A DNA stretch of 64,000 nt from an uncultured SAR86 cluster bacterium (GCA_902574355.1 CACGNN010000006.1:23873-87872); one strand, 5' to 3'. Shown: positions 43,550 to 54,150, numbered from the stretch's first letter. Notes: generated from the sequence alone by a model not told the origin. A program made the numbers and translations.

Positions 43550-44413
43550 GTGACTGATGCACAAGAGATTTCTGTAGGAGAGATATTAGCTTCTGCGAGG
43601 AAGAAAAAAAGGTTACGTTATAAAAAACTTTCTTCCGAATTAAATATCGATGAAATTTATCTAATTGCTCTAGAGGAGGGTAACTTTGATCTCATTCCAG
43701 GAGGCGAGGCTTACGTAAAAGGTTTTCTCAGATCATATGCTAAAAAGTTAGATTTAAATCCAGATGATGTTATAGATAACTACCTAAGCTCAAGGAAAGG
43801 TTCTTTAAAAGCTACAAAAAAATTATCACCAAAAGATCAGATAAATAGTAATCCTAAAAATCTCCCCAAAATTGGACTAATAGCAACCTTTTCAATAATT
43901 TTTCTTTTATTTTTAGGAGTAATATTTCGAGAATACGAAAGTGACAACCAAAAAGTTACAAATACAGTTGAAACCTCTACAACTATTACTTCAAATGATT
44001 CTAATGAGACAAATGACGAAAGTACTCTTCTTATTTTAAAACCCGACGAGAATGAATCTTCAGAATCTACTGGAGACCTAATTACAGCTATAAATAGTGA
44101 TCTTGACTCTCAAGCAAGTGCATTACCCTTAGAAGAAACTCCTTTATACAGAATTGATATAAAAGTTTATGGAGATTGCTGGCTTGAAGTTTTCAATGAG
44201 AATAAAAGAATGATTTACAACCTAGCAAAGGAAGGAGATGAGTTTGTATTGAATGAATCAAAAGTAAAAATTATCGCTGGAAATTTTAAGAATGTTGAAG
44301 TGTCATTTAATGATAAAATGGTAAATTTAGAGGATTATGCCAATACTAAACAAGTAAGTTGTATTGTATTGCCTTCAGGGGATTGTAGTGATTTCAGAAC
44401 AGCAGATAGTTAG
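43550..44413 (+). CDS. rodZ: RodZ-like cell-shape protein
   Basis: RodZ links MreB to the elongasome. The N-terminal helix-turn-helix ([19 protein letters not shown] through [26 protein letters not shown]) is followed by one transmembrane helix (residues ~107-124, [19 protein letters not shown]). A Thr/Ser/Asn-rich periplasmic linker then leads to a C-terminal DUF4115 beta domain ([18 protein letters not shown]). The start is GTG. 287 residues is shorter than E. coli (337). Its 3' end overlaps ispG by 26 nt. Confidence 0.9.
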   Translation: MTDAQEISVGEILASARKKKRLRYKKLSSELNIDEIYLIALEEGNFDLIPGGEAYVKGFLRSYAKKLDLNPDDVIDNYLSSRKGSLKATKKLSPKDQINSNPKNLPKIGLIATFSIIFLLFLGVIFREYESDNQKVTNTVETSTTITSNDSNETNDESTLLILKPDENESSESTGDLITAINSDLDSQASALPLEETPLYRIDIKVYGDCWLEVFNENKRMIYNLAKEGDEFVLNESKVKIIAGNFKNVEVSFNDKMVNLEDYANTKQVSCIVLPSGDCSDFRTADS

Positions 44414-45500
44414 AAAGGAAACAAGAAAGATATACGTCGGTGATGTTCCTGTTGGCGGCGATTCACCTATTTCAGTTCAAAGCATGACAAATACTCTAAC
44501 TGCTGATTCAGTCTCTACTATAAGGCAAATCCAACAGTTACATGATGCAGGTGCGGATATTGTAAGGGTGTCGGTTCCTGATCAAGAAGCAGCTGACTCT
44601 TTTCATGTCATTAAAAGTAAATCACCAGTGCCATTAGTTGCTGATATTCATTTTGATTACACAATGGCTCTTGAAGCGATTAAAGGAGGAGCCGACTGTA
44701 TTAGGATTAATCCAGGGAACATTGGAAAAGAAGAAAAGATAAAAGAAGTAATATCCGCAGCTAAAGATACTAATACGCCTATTAGAGTTGGGATAAATGC
44801 CGGTTCTCTAGAAAGGAAATTGCAAATTAAGTATGGTGAACCCAACTCAGATGCTTTGGTAGAGTCAGCCTTAAATCATATAAATATTTTAAAAAGATTA
44901 AACTTCGAAGATTTTAAATTAAGCATCAAAGCCTCAGATGTTCAAATGACCATTGAAAGTTATAGAAAAATTTCAGAATTGATTGATCAGCCGCTTCATT
45001 TAGGAATTACTGAAGCAGGTGGTTTCAGATCTGGCACTGTCAAATCTGCAATGGGTCTTGGCTCTTTATTAATGGACGGCATAGGGGATACTATTAGGAT
45101 TTCGTTGGCCTCAGATCCGGTCGATGAAATCAAAGTAGGTTGGGATATCCTCAGAGGCTTGAAAATAAGGTCTAGAGGTATAAATTTCATTGCCTGTCCG
45201 AGTTGTTCACGAATGAACTTTGATGTGATTGGAACAATGAATCAACTTGAGTCGAGACTGGAAGATATTAAGGAAAATATTGATGTGGCTGTTATAGGTT
45301 GCTACGTAAATGGTCCTGGAGAATCAAAACATACTGACATAGGGGTTACTGGTGGATCTCCAAAAAACCTTATATATATAGATGGCAAACCAGATCATAA
45401 GGTAGAAAGTGCAGACCTCGCAGACCATCTTGAGAAAATGATCCGAGAAAAGGTTAAAGAGAAATCTAAAATCGAAGAGAACTTAATTGCAAAAACATAA
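44388..45500 (+). CDS. ispG: IspG, 4-hydroxy-3-methylbut-2-enyl diphosphate synthase
   Basis: IspG is the [4Fe-4S] enzyme that converts ME-cPP (the product of IspF at 12043) to HMBPP. The TIM-barrel part has [26 protein letters not shown] and RINPGNIG. The cluster Cys are in [12 protein letters not shown] and [14 protein letters not shown] 44388 with AGGGGA 5 nt upstream gives 370 residues, close to E. coli (372); an earlier TTG at 44364 is less likely. It overlaps hisS by 1 nt. Confidence 0.94.
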   Translation: MISEQQIVRKETRKIYVGDVPVGGDSPISVQSMTNTLTADSVSTIRQIQQLHDAGADIVRVSVPDQEAADSFHVIKSKSPVPLVADIHFDYTMALEAIKGGADCIRINPGNIGKEEKIKEVISAAKDTNTPIRVGINAGSLERKLQIKYGEPNSDALVESALNHINILKRLNFEDFKLSIKASDVQMTIESYRKISELIDQPLHLGITEAGGFRSGTVKSAMGLGSLLMDGIGDTIRISLASDPVDEIKVGWDILRGLKIRSRGINFIACPSCSRMNFDVIGTMNQLESRLEDIKENIDVAVIGCYVNGPGESKHTDIGVTGGSPKNLIYIDGKPDHKVESADLADHLEKMIREKVKEKSKIEENLIAKT

Positions 45501-46768
45501 TGTCTAAAATACAAACCCTAAGAGGTATGAATGACATCCATCCTAAGCAAGTCAAGGAGTGGTCTTATGTCGAAGAGGTTATTAAGTCCGTGGTCGAATC
45601 TTACGGATATGAAGAAATCAGATTCCCAGTTGTTGAAAAAACAGAACTATATACAAGGTCAAACGAAGCTGCAGACATCGTCACCAAAGAAATGTACACC
45701 TTCAGTGACAAAAGTGGAGAAAGCATTTCGTTAAGACCAGAAGGAACTGCAGGATGTGTTAGAGCAGCCATTGATAATGATTTATTAAGAACTGATAAAC
45801 CAAGACTTTGGTATTCGGGGCCAATGTTCAGATATGAACGTCCCCAAAAAGGCAGGTCAAGGCAGTTTCATCAATTCAGTGCAGAAGTGTTTGGATTGAG
45901 CTCTCCGGAAATAGATGCTGAGCTCATGATGATTTCTGCTCGATTATGGAAAAAGCTAGGCATTTTTGAAGATTTAAGACTAGAAATTAATAACTTAGGA
46001 GACGAACAAACTAGAAAATCTTATTCAAAAGCACTCGTAGACTTCCTAGCAAAATTTAGCAAAGAACTTGATGAAGAAGCCATAAGAAAGTTAACTGAAA
46101 ATCCATTGAGAATACTAGACTCTAAATCGCCGGCAATTCAAGAAATACTTAAAGGCGCTCCTTTAATTGAGGATTTTACTAATCAAGACTCAAAAAATTA
46201 TCAAGCAAACTTATTGGAGATTTTAGATGAAATGGGTATTGGCTATAAAGTAAATCCAAGACTTGTCAGAGGGTTAGATTACTATAATCAGACTGTATTT
46301 GAATGGAAAACTGACCTTTTGGGGTCCCAAGATACTTTATTGGGTGGGGGCCGATACGATGACTTAGTCGAAGAGTTAGGTGGTAAGCCATGTCCAGCTA
46401 TTGGGTTTTCAATTGGAATGGAACGTTTAATCTTGTTACTTAATCAGGAAGATAAGATAAAACTTGAAAAGAATTTAGATATTTACTTCATCTGTTTTTC
46501 TGAAAGTACAGCTCAAGAAGCTATAATGTGCGCGGAGAAATTGAAAGATAAGATTCCATCTCTAAGCATCAAAACAAACTTAGGTCTTGAAAGTGCTAGT
46601 TCGCAATTTAAGAAGGCTGATAAATCGGGAGCTAAAATAGCTTTGCTTATAGGTGAAGAAGAATTAAAGGATAAAAAAATAACTTTTAAAGACTTAAGGT
46701 CTGACTCAGATCAAGAAACTCTAACTTTTGAAGATTTAGTTGAAAAAATAAACAAAATAAAGAATTAA
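45500..46768 (+). CDS. hisS: Histidyl-tRNA synthetase
   Basis: HisS charges tRNA-His. Class II motifs: SKIQTLRGMNDIHP start, SLRPEGTAGCVRAAIDN, MFRYERPQKGRSRQFHQF, the histidine-binding VRGLDYYNQTVFEW, and motif 3 PAIGFSIGMERLILLL. A C-terminal anticodon-binding domain follows. 422 residues matches E. coli (424). The start overlaps the ispG stop (TAATG). Confidence 0.97.
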   Translation: MSKIQTLRGMNDIHPKQVKEWSYVEEVIKSVVESYGYEEIRFPVVEKTELYTRSNEAADIVTKEMYTFSDKSGESISLRPEGTAGCVRAAIDNDLLRTDKPRLWYSGPMFRYERPQKGRSRQFHQFSAEVFGLSSPEIDAELMMISARLWKKLGIFEDLRLEINNLGDEQTRKSYSKALVDFLAKFSKELDEEAIRKLTENPLRILDSKSPAIQEILKGAPLIEDFTNQDSKNYQANLLEILDEMGIGYKVNPRLVRGLDYYNQTVFEWKTDLLGSQDTLLGGGRYDDLVEELGGKPCPAIGFSIGMERLILLLNQEDKIKLEKNLDIYFICFSESTAQEAIMCAEKLKDKIPSLSIKTNLGLESASSQFKKADKSGAKIALLIGEEELKDKKITFKDLRSDSDQETLTFEDLVEKINKIKN

Positions 46769-46770
46769 TC

Positions 46771-47397
46771 ATGTCAAATTTTTTTTCGGCCTCACAAGAA
46801 GAACAACAAGAAATACTCCTTACTTTTTGGGAGAAATTTAAATACTTAATAATTTTCGCTCTTATCTCCATTATTGCAATTATTGCTGGTAGGGACTATT
46901 TCATTTCCTCTTCTAATGAGAGAGACTTTACAACTGCGTCGTTATATCAAAGCTATCTAGAATCTAATGATATGGAAACGGGAAAACAGATTTTGAATTC
47001 CTATCCTGATTCTATTTACTCTGATTTTGTAAGACTAAATGAAGCCAAAAGGAGTTTTGAAAATAATAAATTAAATGAAGCCATAGATTCATTAAAAATT
47101 GTCATAGAGAATAATTCTGAAGATCAATTTAATCCCCTTCAAGTAGCAGCTAAAACAAGGTTAGCCAAAATTTACTTAGATAATGCAGATTATGACCAAG
47201 TAATCTCATTATTTGAAAGTAGTAATGAACTCACTTCGACAATGTATGAACTTAAAGGCGACGCTGAAAAAAATTTGGGGCAGTCAGCAGAAGCACGTAT
47301 GAGTTATATGCTGGCTTTGCAAACGAATACCAATCAAGCTTCAAAAGCTTTAATCAATATGAAAATATCAGACTTAGAAGGTGAAACTTTTGAATAA
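46771..47397 (+). CDS. yfgM: YfgM, membrane-anchored TPR protein
   Basis: YfgM is an ancillary SecYEG/PpiD-associated periplasmic chaperone in E. coli. An N-terminal cytoplasmic stretch is followed by one membrane helix (residues ~27-44, YLIIFALISIIAIIAGRDYF) and TPR-like helices in the periplasm (IDSLKIVIENNSEDQF, LAKIYLDNADYDQVISLFESS, AEARMSYMLAL). 208 residues is normal. It sits between hisS and bamB as in E. coli and overlaps bamB by 17 nt. Confidence 0.9.
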   Translation: MSNFFSASQEEQQEILLTFWEKFKYLIIFALISIIAIIAGRDYFISSSNERDFTTASLYQSYLESNDMETGKQILNSYPDSIYSDFVRLNEAKRSFENNKLNEAIDSLKIVIENNSEDQFNPLQVAAKTRLAKIYLDNADYDQVISLFESSNELTSTMYELKGDAEKNLGQSAEARMSYMLALQTNTNQASKALINMKISDLEGETFE

Positions 47398-48550
47398 TTT
47401 CAAACCATATCTCGTCTTAGCTTTCTTGTTGATCTTATCGAGCTGCACCTCGTTGGGCTCTTTAAAATTTTGGGGAGATGACGAAGAAGATGAAGAAATT
47501 CCAGCTGAGTTGTATTCTATTAGTGAGAATAGATATCTAGACAGAGTGTGGTCGGTTTCTAATGGTAATGACATTACATATGGTCGTTTAATACCTGTTA
47601 TCTATGAAGGAAAAGTTTTTTATATAAATTCATTTGGCTATATATCCTCCGTTGATCTTGATTCAGGTAAATTACTTTGGTCAAAAGACACTCAAGATTT
47701 AGTATCTTCAGGTTTAGATGTTAGTTTTAAAACAATTAGTTATGGAACTCTTGATGGTGGTTTAGTTGCGCTTGATAGTAAGAATGGTGATGAGATCTGG
47801 AGGTCATTGACTTCAAGCGAAAGTCTATCTCCTCCGGTAAATTCAGGTAGCCACATTATTATCCAAACTGTGGATGGGAGAATATCTGGATATAACATCA
47901 AATCAGGAAAAAGAGATTGGTTTCATCAAACTGTCTTACCATCACTAACTCTAAGGGGAACTTCTAGACCATTTATAGATCAAGGATTTGTATTTACAGG
48001 ATTTGCTAGCGGCAAAGTGGCAATGTTTTACCCCGATTCAGGAGCAATAAGACTAGAACTCCCAATAACATTGAATGAAGGGAAATCCGAACTCGAAAGA
48101 ATAATAGATATCGATGGAAAGTCAGTAATTGTAAATGATTTATTGATAGCAGCTACTTATCAGGGCAATATCTCAGCCATAAATTTGAGAGACGGGAGAC
48201 CGGTTTGGCAAGAAGACATTTCAACAGTCAAAGATCTTACTTCAAATGGCAACAGAGTAGTATCCGTTGATAGTAAAGACGTGATTAAAGCTTTTGGTAC
48301 AGCCACAGGAGCAATTCTATGGGAACAAGATGATCTGAAATTACGTAAGTTAACTTCCCCGGCCTCTATAAGTAATCTCATAGCTGTAGGAGATTTTGAA
48401 GGATATATTCATTTATTAAATGCTCAATCAGGAGCCTTTGAAGGTAGGGAGAAAGTTTCGAGAGATGCAATAACTGAAATTGAGTCAGTAGGAAATGATC
48501 TCTTAATAGTTGATACCTCTGGACGTGTTCAAAAGCTATCCATTAAATGA
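47381..48550 (+). CDS. bamB: BamB, outer-membrane assembly lipoprotein
   Basis: BamB is the eight-bladed propeller lipoprotein of the BAM complex. The signal peptide ends in a lipobox with Cys22 (LLILSSCTS). PQQ-type blades repeat through the protein (GKLLWSKDTQDL, GDEIWRSLTSSE, GKRDWFHQT, GRPVWQEDIST, GAILWEQDDL). 389 residues matches E. coli (392). The start is GTG 47381 inside the end of yfgM. Confidence 0.93.
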   Translation: MKLLNNFKPYLVLAFLLILSSCTSLGSLKFWGDDEEDEEIPAELYSISENRYLDRVWSVSNGNDITYGRLIPVIYEGKVFYINSFGYISSVDLDSGKLLWSKDTQDLVSSGLDVSFKTISYGTLDGGLVALDSKNGDEIWRSLTSSESLSPPVNSGSHIIIQTVDGRISGYNIKSGKRDWFHQTVLPSLTLRGTSRPFIDQGFVFTGFASGKVAMFYPDSGAIRLELPITLNEGKSELERIIDIDGKSVIVNDLLIAATYQGNISAINLRDGRPVWQEDISTVKDLTSNGNRVVSVDSKDVIKAFGTATGAILWEQDDLKLRKLTSPASISNLIAVGDFEGYIHLLNAQSGAFEGREKVSRDAITEIESVGNDLLIVDTSGRVQKLSIK

Positions 48551-48574
48551 AGATCCAAAGGTATTTGATTAGTC

Positions 48575-49954
48575 ATGTCTGTTGTAGCAATTGTTGGTCG
48601 CCCTAATGTAGGAAAATCGACAATTTTTAATATCTTAACGGCCTCAAAGTCAGCTATCGTTGCGGATTTTTCAGGGTTAACTAGAGATAGAAAATATGGT
48701 CGTCTCAAAGATAGCCAATTAACTCTAATCGATACCGGAGGCTTGAATGAGGATACCGATGATATGTCTCAAGCTATTAAAGAACAGACTGACTTAGCCA
48801 TTGAGGAGGCGGATTATATTCTGTTCGTTGTTGATGCAATTGATGGTCTTTTGCCAACAGATAAAGAAATTGCCAAGTCTCTTAGAAAGCAAAACAAAGC
48901 AATTACTTTATTGATAAACAAAGCTGACAATTCAATGCTTGAAGAGTCTTCAGCAGAATTCAATAGTTTAGGATTTAAAAAATCAATCTTTTTATCTGCA
49001 TCTCATAATAAAGGTTTTGGAGATTTACGTGATCTGTTGAGCGACTATGACGAACTAGATATAACTGAAGATTCTATTAATCAAGATAATTCAATAAAAA
49101 TTTCAATAATTGGAAGACCCAATGCCGGTAAATCAACTCTTGTAAATGCTTTAATTGGTGAAGAGAGGTTAGTTGTCTCTTCGCAATCTGGTACGACTAG
49201 AGATTCTATCGATGTACCGCTGGAAGCAGGGAGTAAAAAATTTACTTTGATAGACACAGCCGGAATGAGGCGAAAGCGTTCTATCAAGGAAGAGACAGAA
49301 AAGTTTTCTGTATCAAAATCAGTCGATTCGATAAAAAGGGCAGATCTAGTAGTTATCCTAATAGATGCTTCCGAAAATATTGTTGATCAAGATATACATT
49401 TGTTAGGGCTAACATTGGCCATAGGTCGACCTGTTCTTTTGGTCGCTAATAAAATTGATCTTTTAACTAAGTCGGATATAGAAAATCTTGAAAGCAAGAT
49501 TAATCGAAAACTAAAATTCGCTAGTTATATAAAATTGCATTACATTTCAGCAAAAAATCAGAGAGGTCTGAAAAAACTCCTTAAATTGACAGATACTATT
49601 TATAAAGAATCACTAAGAGATTTAGATACATCTATCATTAATAAAATCCTGAAGTCTGCACTTTATAATCAACAACCTGCCATGTCGGGTAGATTTAGAC
49701 CTAAATTAAGATATGCGCATTCTGGTGGGAAGAATCCTCCAAGAATTATCATACATGGTAATAACCTTAAGCAAATCCAAGATAGTTATACACGATATTT
49801 GGAAAACTATTTTAGGAATGAACTTGAATTAGGATCTACTCCACTTGAAGTAGTCTATAAAGACCAAGCAAATCCTTTTAAAAATAAACCTAATCAATTA
49901 AACGAACGACAATTAAAAAAGAGAAAAAGAATGATAAAGCGGAGAAAAAAATAG
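48575..49954 (+). CDS. der: Der (EngA), double-GTPase ribosome assembly factor
   Basis: Der has two tandem GTPase domains and a KH-like end, and acts in 50S maturation. G1 motifs are GRPNVGKSTIFN (~residue 8) and GRPNAGKSTLVN (~residue 181). The switch sequences (GLTRDRKYG, GTTRDSIDVP), DTGG/DTAGMRRK and NKID follow. The C-terminal KH domain has GGKNPPRIIIHGN, and the tail is strongly basic. 459 residues is slightly short against E. coli (490). Confidence 0.96.
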   Translation: MSVVAIVGRPNVGKSTIFNILTASKSAIVADFSGLTRDRKYGRLKDSQLTLIDTGGLNEDTDDMSQAIKEQTDLAIEEADYILFVVDAIDGLLPTDKEIAKSLRKQNKAITLLINKADNSMLEESSAEFNSLGFKKSIFLSASHNKGFGDLRDLLSDYDELDITEDSINQDNSIKISIIGRPNAGKSTLVNALIGEERLVVSSQSGTTRDSIDVPLEAGSKKFTLIDTAGMRRKRSIKEETEKFSVSKSVDSIKRADLVVILIDASENIVDQDIHLLGLTLAIGRPVLLVANKIDLLTKSDIENLESKINRKLKFASYIKLHYISAKNQRGLKKLLKLTDTIYKESLRDLDTSIINKILKSALYNQQPAMSGRFRPKLRYAHSGGKNPPRIIIHGNNLKQIQDSYTRYLENYFRNELELGSTPLEVVYKDQANPFKNKPNQLNERQLKKRKRMIKRRKK

Positions 49955-49958
49955 AATA

Positions 49959-52088
49959 ATGATTAAGTATCTACTTACTTTTCTGTTAATCTTCACAAAC
50001 TTGCTATTTACTAGTGAAACCAAGATTGAAACCTTGAAAGATTTAAAACCTTCTCCAAAAAAACTACCTGTAACCTTTGAAGCTCATGGAGTCAAAAGGA
50101 TCGATAATTATTATTGGATGCGGGATGATTCTAGAAAAGATCCAGAGGTCATTGCTCATCTAAATGAAGAAAATAGTTACCTCGAAAATTGGTTCGTTTC
50201 AGGGAGTGATTATAGAAAAACGCTTTTTGAAGAAATAACGGATCGTATTCCAAAGAATGAAGACTCTGTTCCAGTTAGATTAAAAAATTTCGAATATTTT
50301 AGACGTTACAAGCAAGAAAATGAGTACGGCATCTACATTAGAAGGAAAGATAAAAATTCCGAAGAAAAAATTCTCTTAGATGTAAATGAACTTGCTAAAG
50401 ATAAGGATTTTTACCAGTTAGCTAATTGGAGCATTTCACCTAAAGAAAATTTGATGGCTTACGCTGAAGATACAAGTGGAAGGCGGCAATACACAATAAA
50501 ATTTAAAGATCTAGAAAATGAAGAAACCTCAATTTTTTTCATTGAAAATACCTCTGGAGACATGGCTTGGTCTTCAGATGGAAGATACCTTTTTTACGTC
50601 ATCAGAGATGAGGAAACTCTTCTTCCTTATAAGTTATTTAGACACGAGATAGGAACTTCCCAAGAGAAAGATGTAGTCATTTACGAAGAAAAAGATACTA
50701 CATTCTATCTATCGGTTGGTAATACAAGATCAATGGAATATATAGAAGTAAATATTTCTTCTACAACTAGTTCAGAAGTCCGTTTAATAAAGTCAGATAG
50801 TCCAGATATGAATCCACAAATCTTTTTGCCTAGAGAAGAAGATCATCTTTATTCTGTGGATCATGACCCAGCTAGCTCAAGATTTCTTATAGAGTCAAAT
50901 TGGAAAGCTTCAAACTTCCGTTTGCTTGAAACTAATTTGAATGATTCTTCCGATAAAAATAAATGGAAAGAATTAATTCCTCACAGAGAACAAGTTTTGC
51001 TCCAATCGGTAATACCATTTCCAGATCACCTAATCATTATGGAAAGAGAAAATGGTCTAAGAAAACTTAAAATTCTTCACAAAGCATCTAAAGCAGTAAA
51101 GGAAATTAACTTTAATGATCCTACGTACACAGCTTATTTAGCTGCGAATCCAGAATATTACGTCGATAGATTCTATTTTGGCTATTCAAGTATGCGAACC
51201 CCTGATAGTTTATTTTCCGTGATGCTATCAAGCGGTCGTAAGAGGCTACTTAAAGAAGCAGAGGTTAAGGGAAGTTTTTCTAGTGGCGACTACAAGGTAG
51301 ATAGAGAGTTTATTACCGCAAGGGATGGTACCCAAGTCCCCGTCTCTATTGTTTATAAAAAGAATAAATTTATAAAAAATGGGAATCCCATTTTTTTCTA
51401 TGGTTATGGATCCTATGGAAATTCTATTGATGCAGGATTTAGCTCTTCTAGGCTTTCATTGCTTGATAGAGGATTTATTTTTGCAATTGCGCACGTTAGA
51501 GGTGGTCAAGAATTAGGAAGGTCTTGGTATGAAGACGGAAAAATCTTTAATAAATTAAATACTTTTTATGACTTCATTGATGTAACGAAAGGACTCTTGG
51601 AGAAAGGTTATGGAGACAAAGATAGAATCTATGCTGGTGGTGGCAGTGCTGGAGGATTGTTGATGGGCGCCATTGTGAATATGGAACCTAATCTGTATAA
51701 AGGTATTATTTCCAATGTTCCTTTTGTTGATGTTATTACTACTATGTCTGATCCTAGTATTCCTCTTACAACTGGAGAATATAGCGAATGGGGTAATCCG
51801 GACATTAAAGAAGAATTTGAATACATCATGCAGTATTCACCCTATGATAATATTTCTGAACAAGAATACCCCAGCATTTTGGTGACTGCAGGTTTATGGG
51901 ACTCTCAAGTTCAGTACTATGAACCAGCTAAATATGTCGCTAAGTTGAGAGATTACAATAAAGGTAAAAATCCTATTTTGATGAAGGTCAACATGACAGC
52001 AGGTCATAGCGGTGTTAGTGGTAGATTTGAAAGTTTAAAAGAGTTGGCTATGGAATACGCTTTCCTTCTAAGACTGGATTCTAATTAA
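49959..52088 (+). CDS. ptrB: Oligopeptidase B (S9A) with an N-terminal signal-like segment
   Basis: A prolyl-oligopeptidase-family serine protease that cuts peptides after basic residues. The propeller domain spans residues ~80-420. The catalytic domain has FFYGYGSYG, the nucleophile Ser in GGGSAGGLLMGA, IPLTTGEYSEWGNP, the Asp in TAGLWDSQVQYYEP and the His in TAGHSGVSGRFE. Unlike E. coli PtrB, residues 1-19 form a hydrophobic export-like signal (LLTFLLIFTNLLFT), so it may act in the periplasm. It overlaps the next gene by 1 nt. Confidence 0.9.
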   Translation: MIKYLLTFLLIFTNLLFTSETKIETLKDLKPSPKKLPVTFEAHGVKRIDNYYWMRDDSRKDPEVIAHLNEENSYLENWFVSGSDYRKTLFEEITDRIPKNEDSVPVRLKNFEYFRRYKQENEYGIYIRRKDKNSEEKILLDVNELAKDKDFYQLANWSISPKENLMAYAEDTSGRRQYTIKFKDLENEETSIFFIENTSGDMAWSSDGRYLFYVIRDEETLLPYKLFRHEIGTSQEKDVVIYEEKDTTFYLSVGNTRSMEYIEVNISSTTSSEVRLIKSDSPDMNPQIFLPREEDHLYSVDHDPASSRFLIESNWKASNFRLLETNLNDSSDKNKWKELIPHREQVLLQSVIPFPDHLIIMERENGLRKLKILHKASKAVKEINFNDPTYTAYLAANPEYYVDRFYFGYSSMRTPDSLFSVMLSSGRKRLLKEAEVKGSFSSGDYKVDREFITARDGTQVPVSIVYKKNKFIKNGNPIFFYGYGSYGNSIDAGFSSSRLSLLDRGFIFAIAHVRGGQELGRSWYEDGKIFNKLNTFYDFIDVTKGLLEKGYGDKDRIYAGGGSAGGLLMGAIVNMEPNLYKGIISNVPFVDVITTMSDPSIPLTTGEYSEWGNPDIKEEFEYIMQYSPYDNISEQEYPSILVTAGLWDSQVQYYEPAKYVAKLRDYNKGKNPILMKVNMTAGHSGVSGRFESLKELAMEYAFLLRLDSN

Positions 52089-53323
52089 TGGAATCCAATA
52101 ATCCTGTATTAGAAGAAAATAATTCAAAGATTCTCTCAGTACTTATGCTGATTATCTTATTTGTGAGTATGGGACAGTCCGTCTATTGGCAAACCATGCC
52201 CATTATTGGAAGAGAATTTAACTTCACAGAGGTAGAAATTAATACAGTGGTCTCAATTTCTGCTGCAATGTTTATTGTATTTACCCCTTTTTGGGGAAAA
52301 CTGAGTGACAGAATAGGTAGGAAGGCAGTACTTCTTATCGGTTTATTAGGATATGTATTATCCAATATTCTATTTCTTTATTCCGCTTCATTGGGCTTGA
52401 TAGGCACTTTTACGGGCTTGTCCTTATTAATGATTTTGTTGATGGCTCGTATAGTTAATTCTGCAATTGGTGCTGCATCGAGGCCAGCTTCTGGAGCATA
52501 TGTTGCCGATGTTACTTCAGAAGAGGAGAGGTCATCTGGAATGGGGAAGTTTGGAGCGGCAAATAATATTGGAACTATATTAGGACCTATAATGGTGGGC
52601 TCTTTAGTGGGTATTAATATTTTTAATATTCAGATACCTGAATTTGGGCTACTTACCCCCCTTATTGTCATGTCCTTCATTATGGCAATTGCGACATTTC
52701 TTGTGTATTTGTTTCTACCAAACAGGCCAATGTCGTCAAATATTGATACTAAAAGAGAAAAGATTGTTTTAGACAAAAACTTAAAGATACTCATTTCAAT
52801 AGGAGTTATTATTTTTACGGCTTTCGCATTAGTGCAATCGATTACAGCCTATTATGTTCAAGATAGATTTAACGTCAGTCTTGACGAGACTGCGAAAACA
52901 ACAGCATTACTTTTGGGAACTATGGCATTTATGGCCATTATTTCTCAACTTACATTTGTCCAAAAATATAAAGGCAATCCTTTAAACTTAATAAAATTCT
53001 CACTGCCTCTTTTTATACTAAGTTGTTTGTTTATCATATTCTCACCTAATTTCTTATTTCTTTACTTAGGCATGGCTCTTATGGGTCTTGGAATGGGTCT
53101 TGCTTCCCCAGGATATACATCTGCGGCTTCTTTGAATGCAGATGAAGACAATCAAGGAGCGGCAGTTGGTTTGGCCATGATAGCTCCAGGCATAGGCTTT
53201 GCTCTTGGCCCTTTAATAAGTGGTTTTCTTTACAGCATCTCAATGAACTTACCTTTTATTTTTATACTTCCGCTATTTATGTTACTTGCAATTCTTATAA
53301 AGCGATTGGAAGAATTAATTTAA
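52088..53323 (+). CDS. MFS transporter, substrate unknown
   Basis: A 411-residue major-facilitator protein with about 12 membrane helices. The loop 2-3 signature is GKLSDRIGRKAVLLIGLLGY. Similarity to tetracycline/multidrug-type exporters is suggested by ASRPASGAYVADVTSEEERSS and the ANNIGTILGPIMVG motif C region. Substrate and direction cannot be told from sequence. Its ATG overlaps the ptrB stop (TAATG). Confidence 0.85.
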   Translation: MESNNPVLEENNSKILSVLMLIILFVSMGQSVYWQTMPIIGREFNFTEVEINTVVSISAAMFIVFTPFWGKLSDRIGRKAVLLIGLLGYVLSNILFLYSASLGLIGTFTGLSLLMILLMARIVNSAIGAASRPASGAYVADVTSEEERSSGMGKFGAANNIGTILGPIMVGSLVGINIFNIQIPEFGLLTPLIVMSFIMAIATFLVYLFLPNRPMSSNIDTKREKIVLDKNLKILISIGVIIFTAFALVQSITAYYVQDRFNVSLDETAKTTALLLGTMAFMAIISQLTFVQKYKGNPLNLIKFSLPLFILSCLFIIFSPNFLFLYLGMALMGLGMGLASPGYTSAASLNADEDNQGAAVGLAMIAPGIGFALGPLISGFLYSISMNLPFIFILPLFMLLAILIKRLEELI

Positions 53324-53325
53324 CC

Positions 53326-53396
53326 AAGAATCTGGTATTTGCTAGTCCAAATAACTATAATAGCCAAGCTTTTACGCGCTCAGAAAGCAGATTCTT
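53326..53396. repeat. Inverted 9-mers flanking the sdh promoter region
   Basis: AAGAATCTG at 53326-53334 and its exact reverse complement CAGATTCTT at 53388-53396 bracket the 53-bp segment holding a TATAAT (53356-53361) upstream of sdhC. It might be an operator pair or transcript hairpin; chance is possible. Confidence 0.35.
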
Positions 53397-53406
53397 AAAT
53401 AGACAA

Positions 53407-53793
53407 GTGATTGAAAACGATAACCGACCAGTAAATCTCAATTTACTAACCATTAGCCTGCCCATCATAGGGGTATCTTCTATATTGCATAGAATATCAG
53501 GAGTAGCTATTTTTTTTAGTTTTCCGTTAGTTGTATGGATGCTTAGTATTTCTTTAAAATCAGAAGAAAGTTATTCCTTACTTTCCAGTCTTTTTCAAAG
53601 CTCTGCTATTTTGAAGATTATGATTTATCTTTTTTCAGTAGGATTTACCTATCATTTGCTCGCAGGTTTTAAAAAACTCTTAAGCGATGCTTTTGGGATA
53701 GGTGAAACATTGGCTTCCGGAAGAATCTTATCTTGGATAGTTTTCGGTGCAACTTTTCTTATGGCCGTGTTGTTTATTTTTTATATCTTCTAA
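53407..53793 (+). CDS. sdhC: Succinate dehydrogenase cytochrome b556 subunit
   Basis: One of two membrane anchors of complex II; it binds heme b and quinone with SdhD. Three helices are seen. The SdhC signature is VNLNLLTISLPIIGVSSILHRISG (the HRxSG motif, ~residue 32), and the heme His is in the FTYHLLAGF segment. The start is GTG 53407, 128 residues. Confidence 0.93.
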   Translation: MIENDNRPVNLNLLTISLPIIGVSSILHRISGVAIFFSFPLVVWMLSISLKSEESYSLLSSLFQSSAILKIMIYLFSVGFTYHLLAGFKKLLSDAFGIGETLASGRILSWIVFGATFLMAVLFIFYIF

Positions 53794-53795
53794 TC

Positions 53796-54146
53796 ATGTT
53801 TACACGACTAGGACACGGATCGTTAGAATTTTTAACTGTAAGAGTTTGCGCTATCTTTCTTTTACTCTATACCCTTTATCTGAGCGGCTTTGTTTTACTG
53901 ACAGATGAAGTGAATTTTAATCAATGGTCAGCATTTTTTGACAATACAATAAATAAAATCTTTACATCAATATTCTTTTTAGCTTTTGCAGTTCATACTT
54001 GGTTTGGAACTTGGGCTGTGGCAAGCGATTATCTTACACCTAGAATATTTGGGAGCTTCGGTAGAATTTTATATCTTATTTTTAGAGGTATTGTTGCGGC
54101 CATAATTGCCCTAGTATTGACTTGGGCCATAATAATAATTTGGTGA
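53796..54146 (+). CDS. sdhD: Succinate dehydrogenase membrane anchor subunit
   Basis: The second membrane anchor of complex II, with three helices. The [20 protein letters not shown] start, the heme-ligand region [17 protein letters not shown] and the end match SdhD of gammaproteobacteria. The frame is open further upstream, but ATG 53796, 2 nt after the sdhC stop, gives the normal ~116 residues. Confidence 0.92.
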   Translation: MFTRLGHGSLEFLTVRVCAIFLLLYTLYLSGFVLLTDEVNFNQWSAFFDNTINKIFTSIFFLAFAVHTWFGTWAVASDYLTPRIFGSFGRILYLIFRGIVAAIIALVLTWAIIIIW

Positions 54147-54150
54147 ACAT

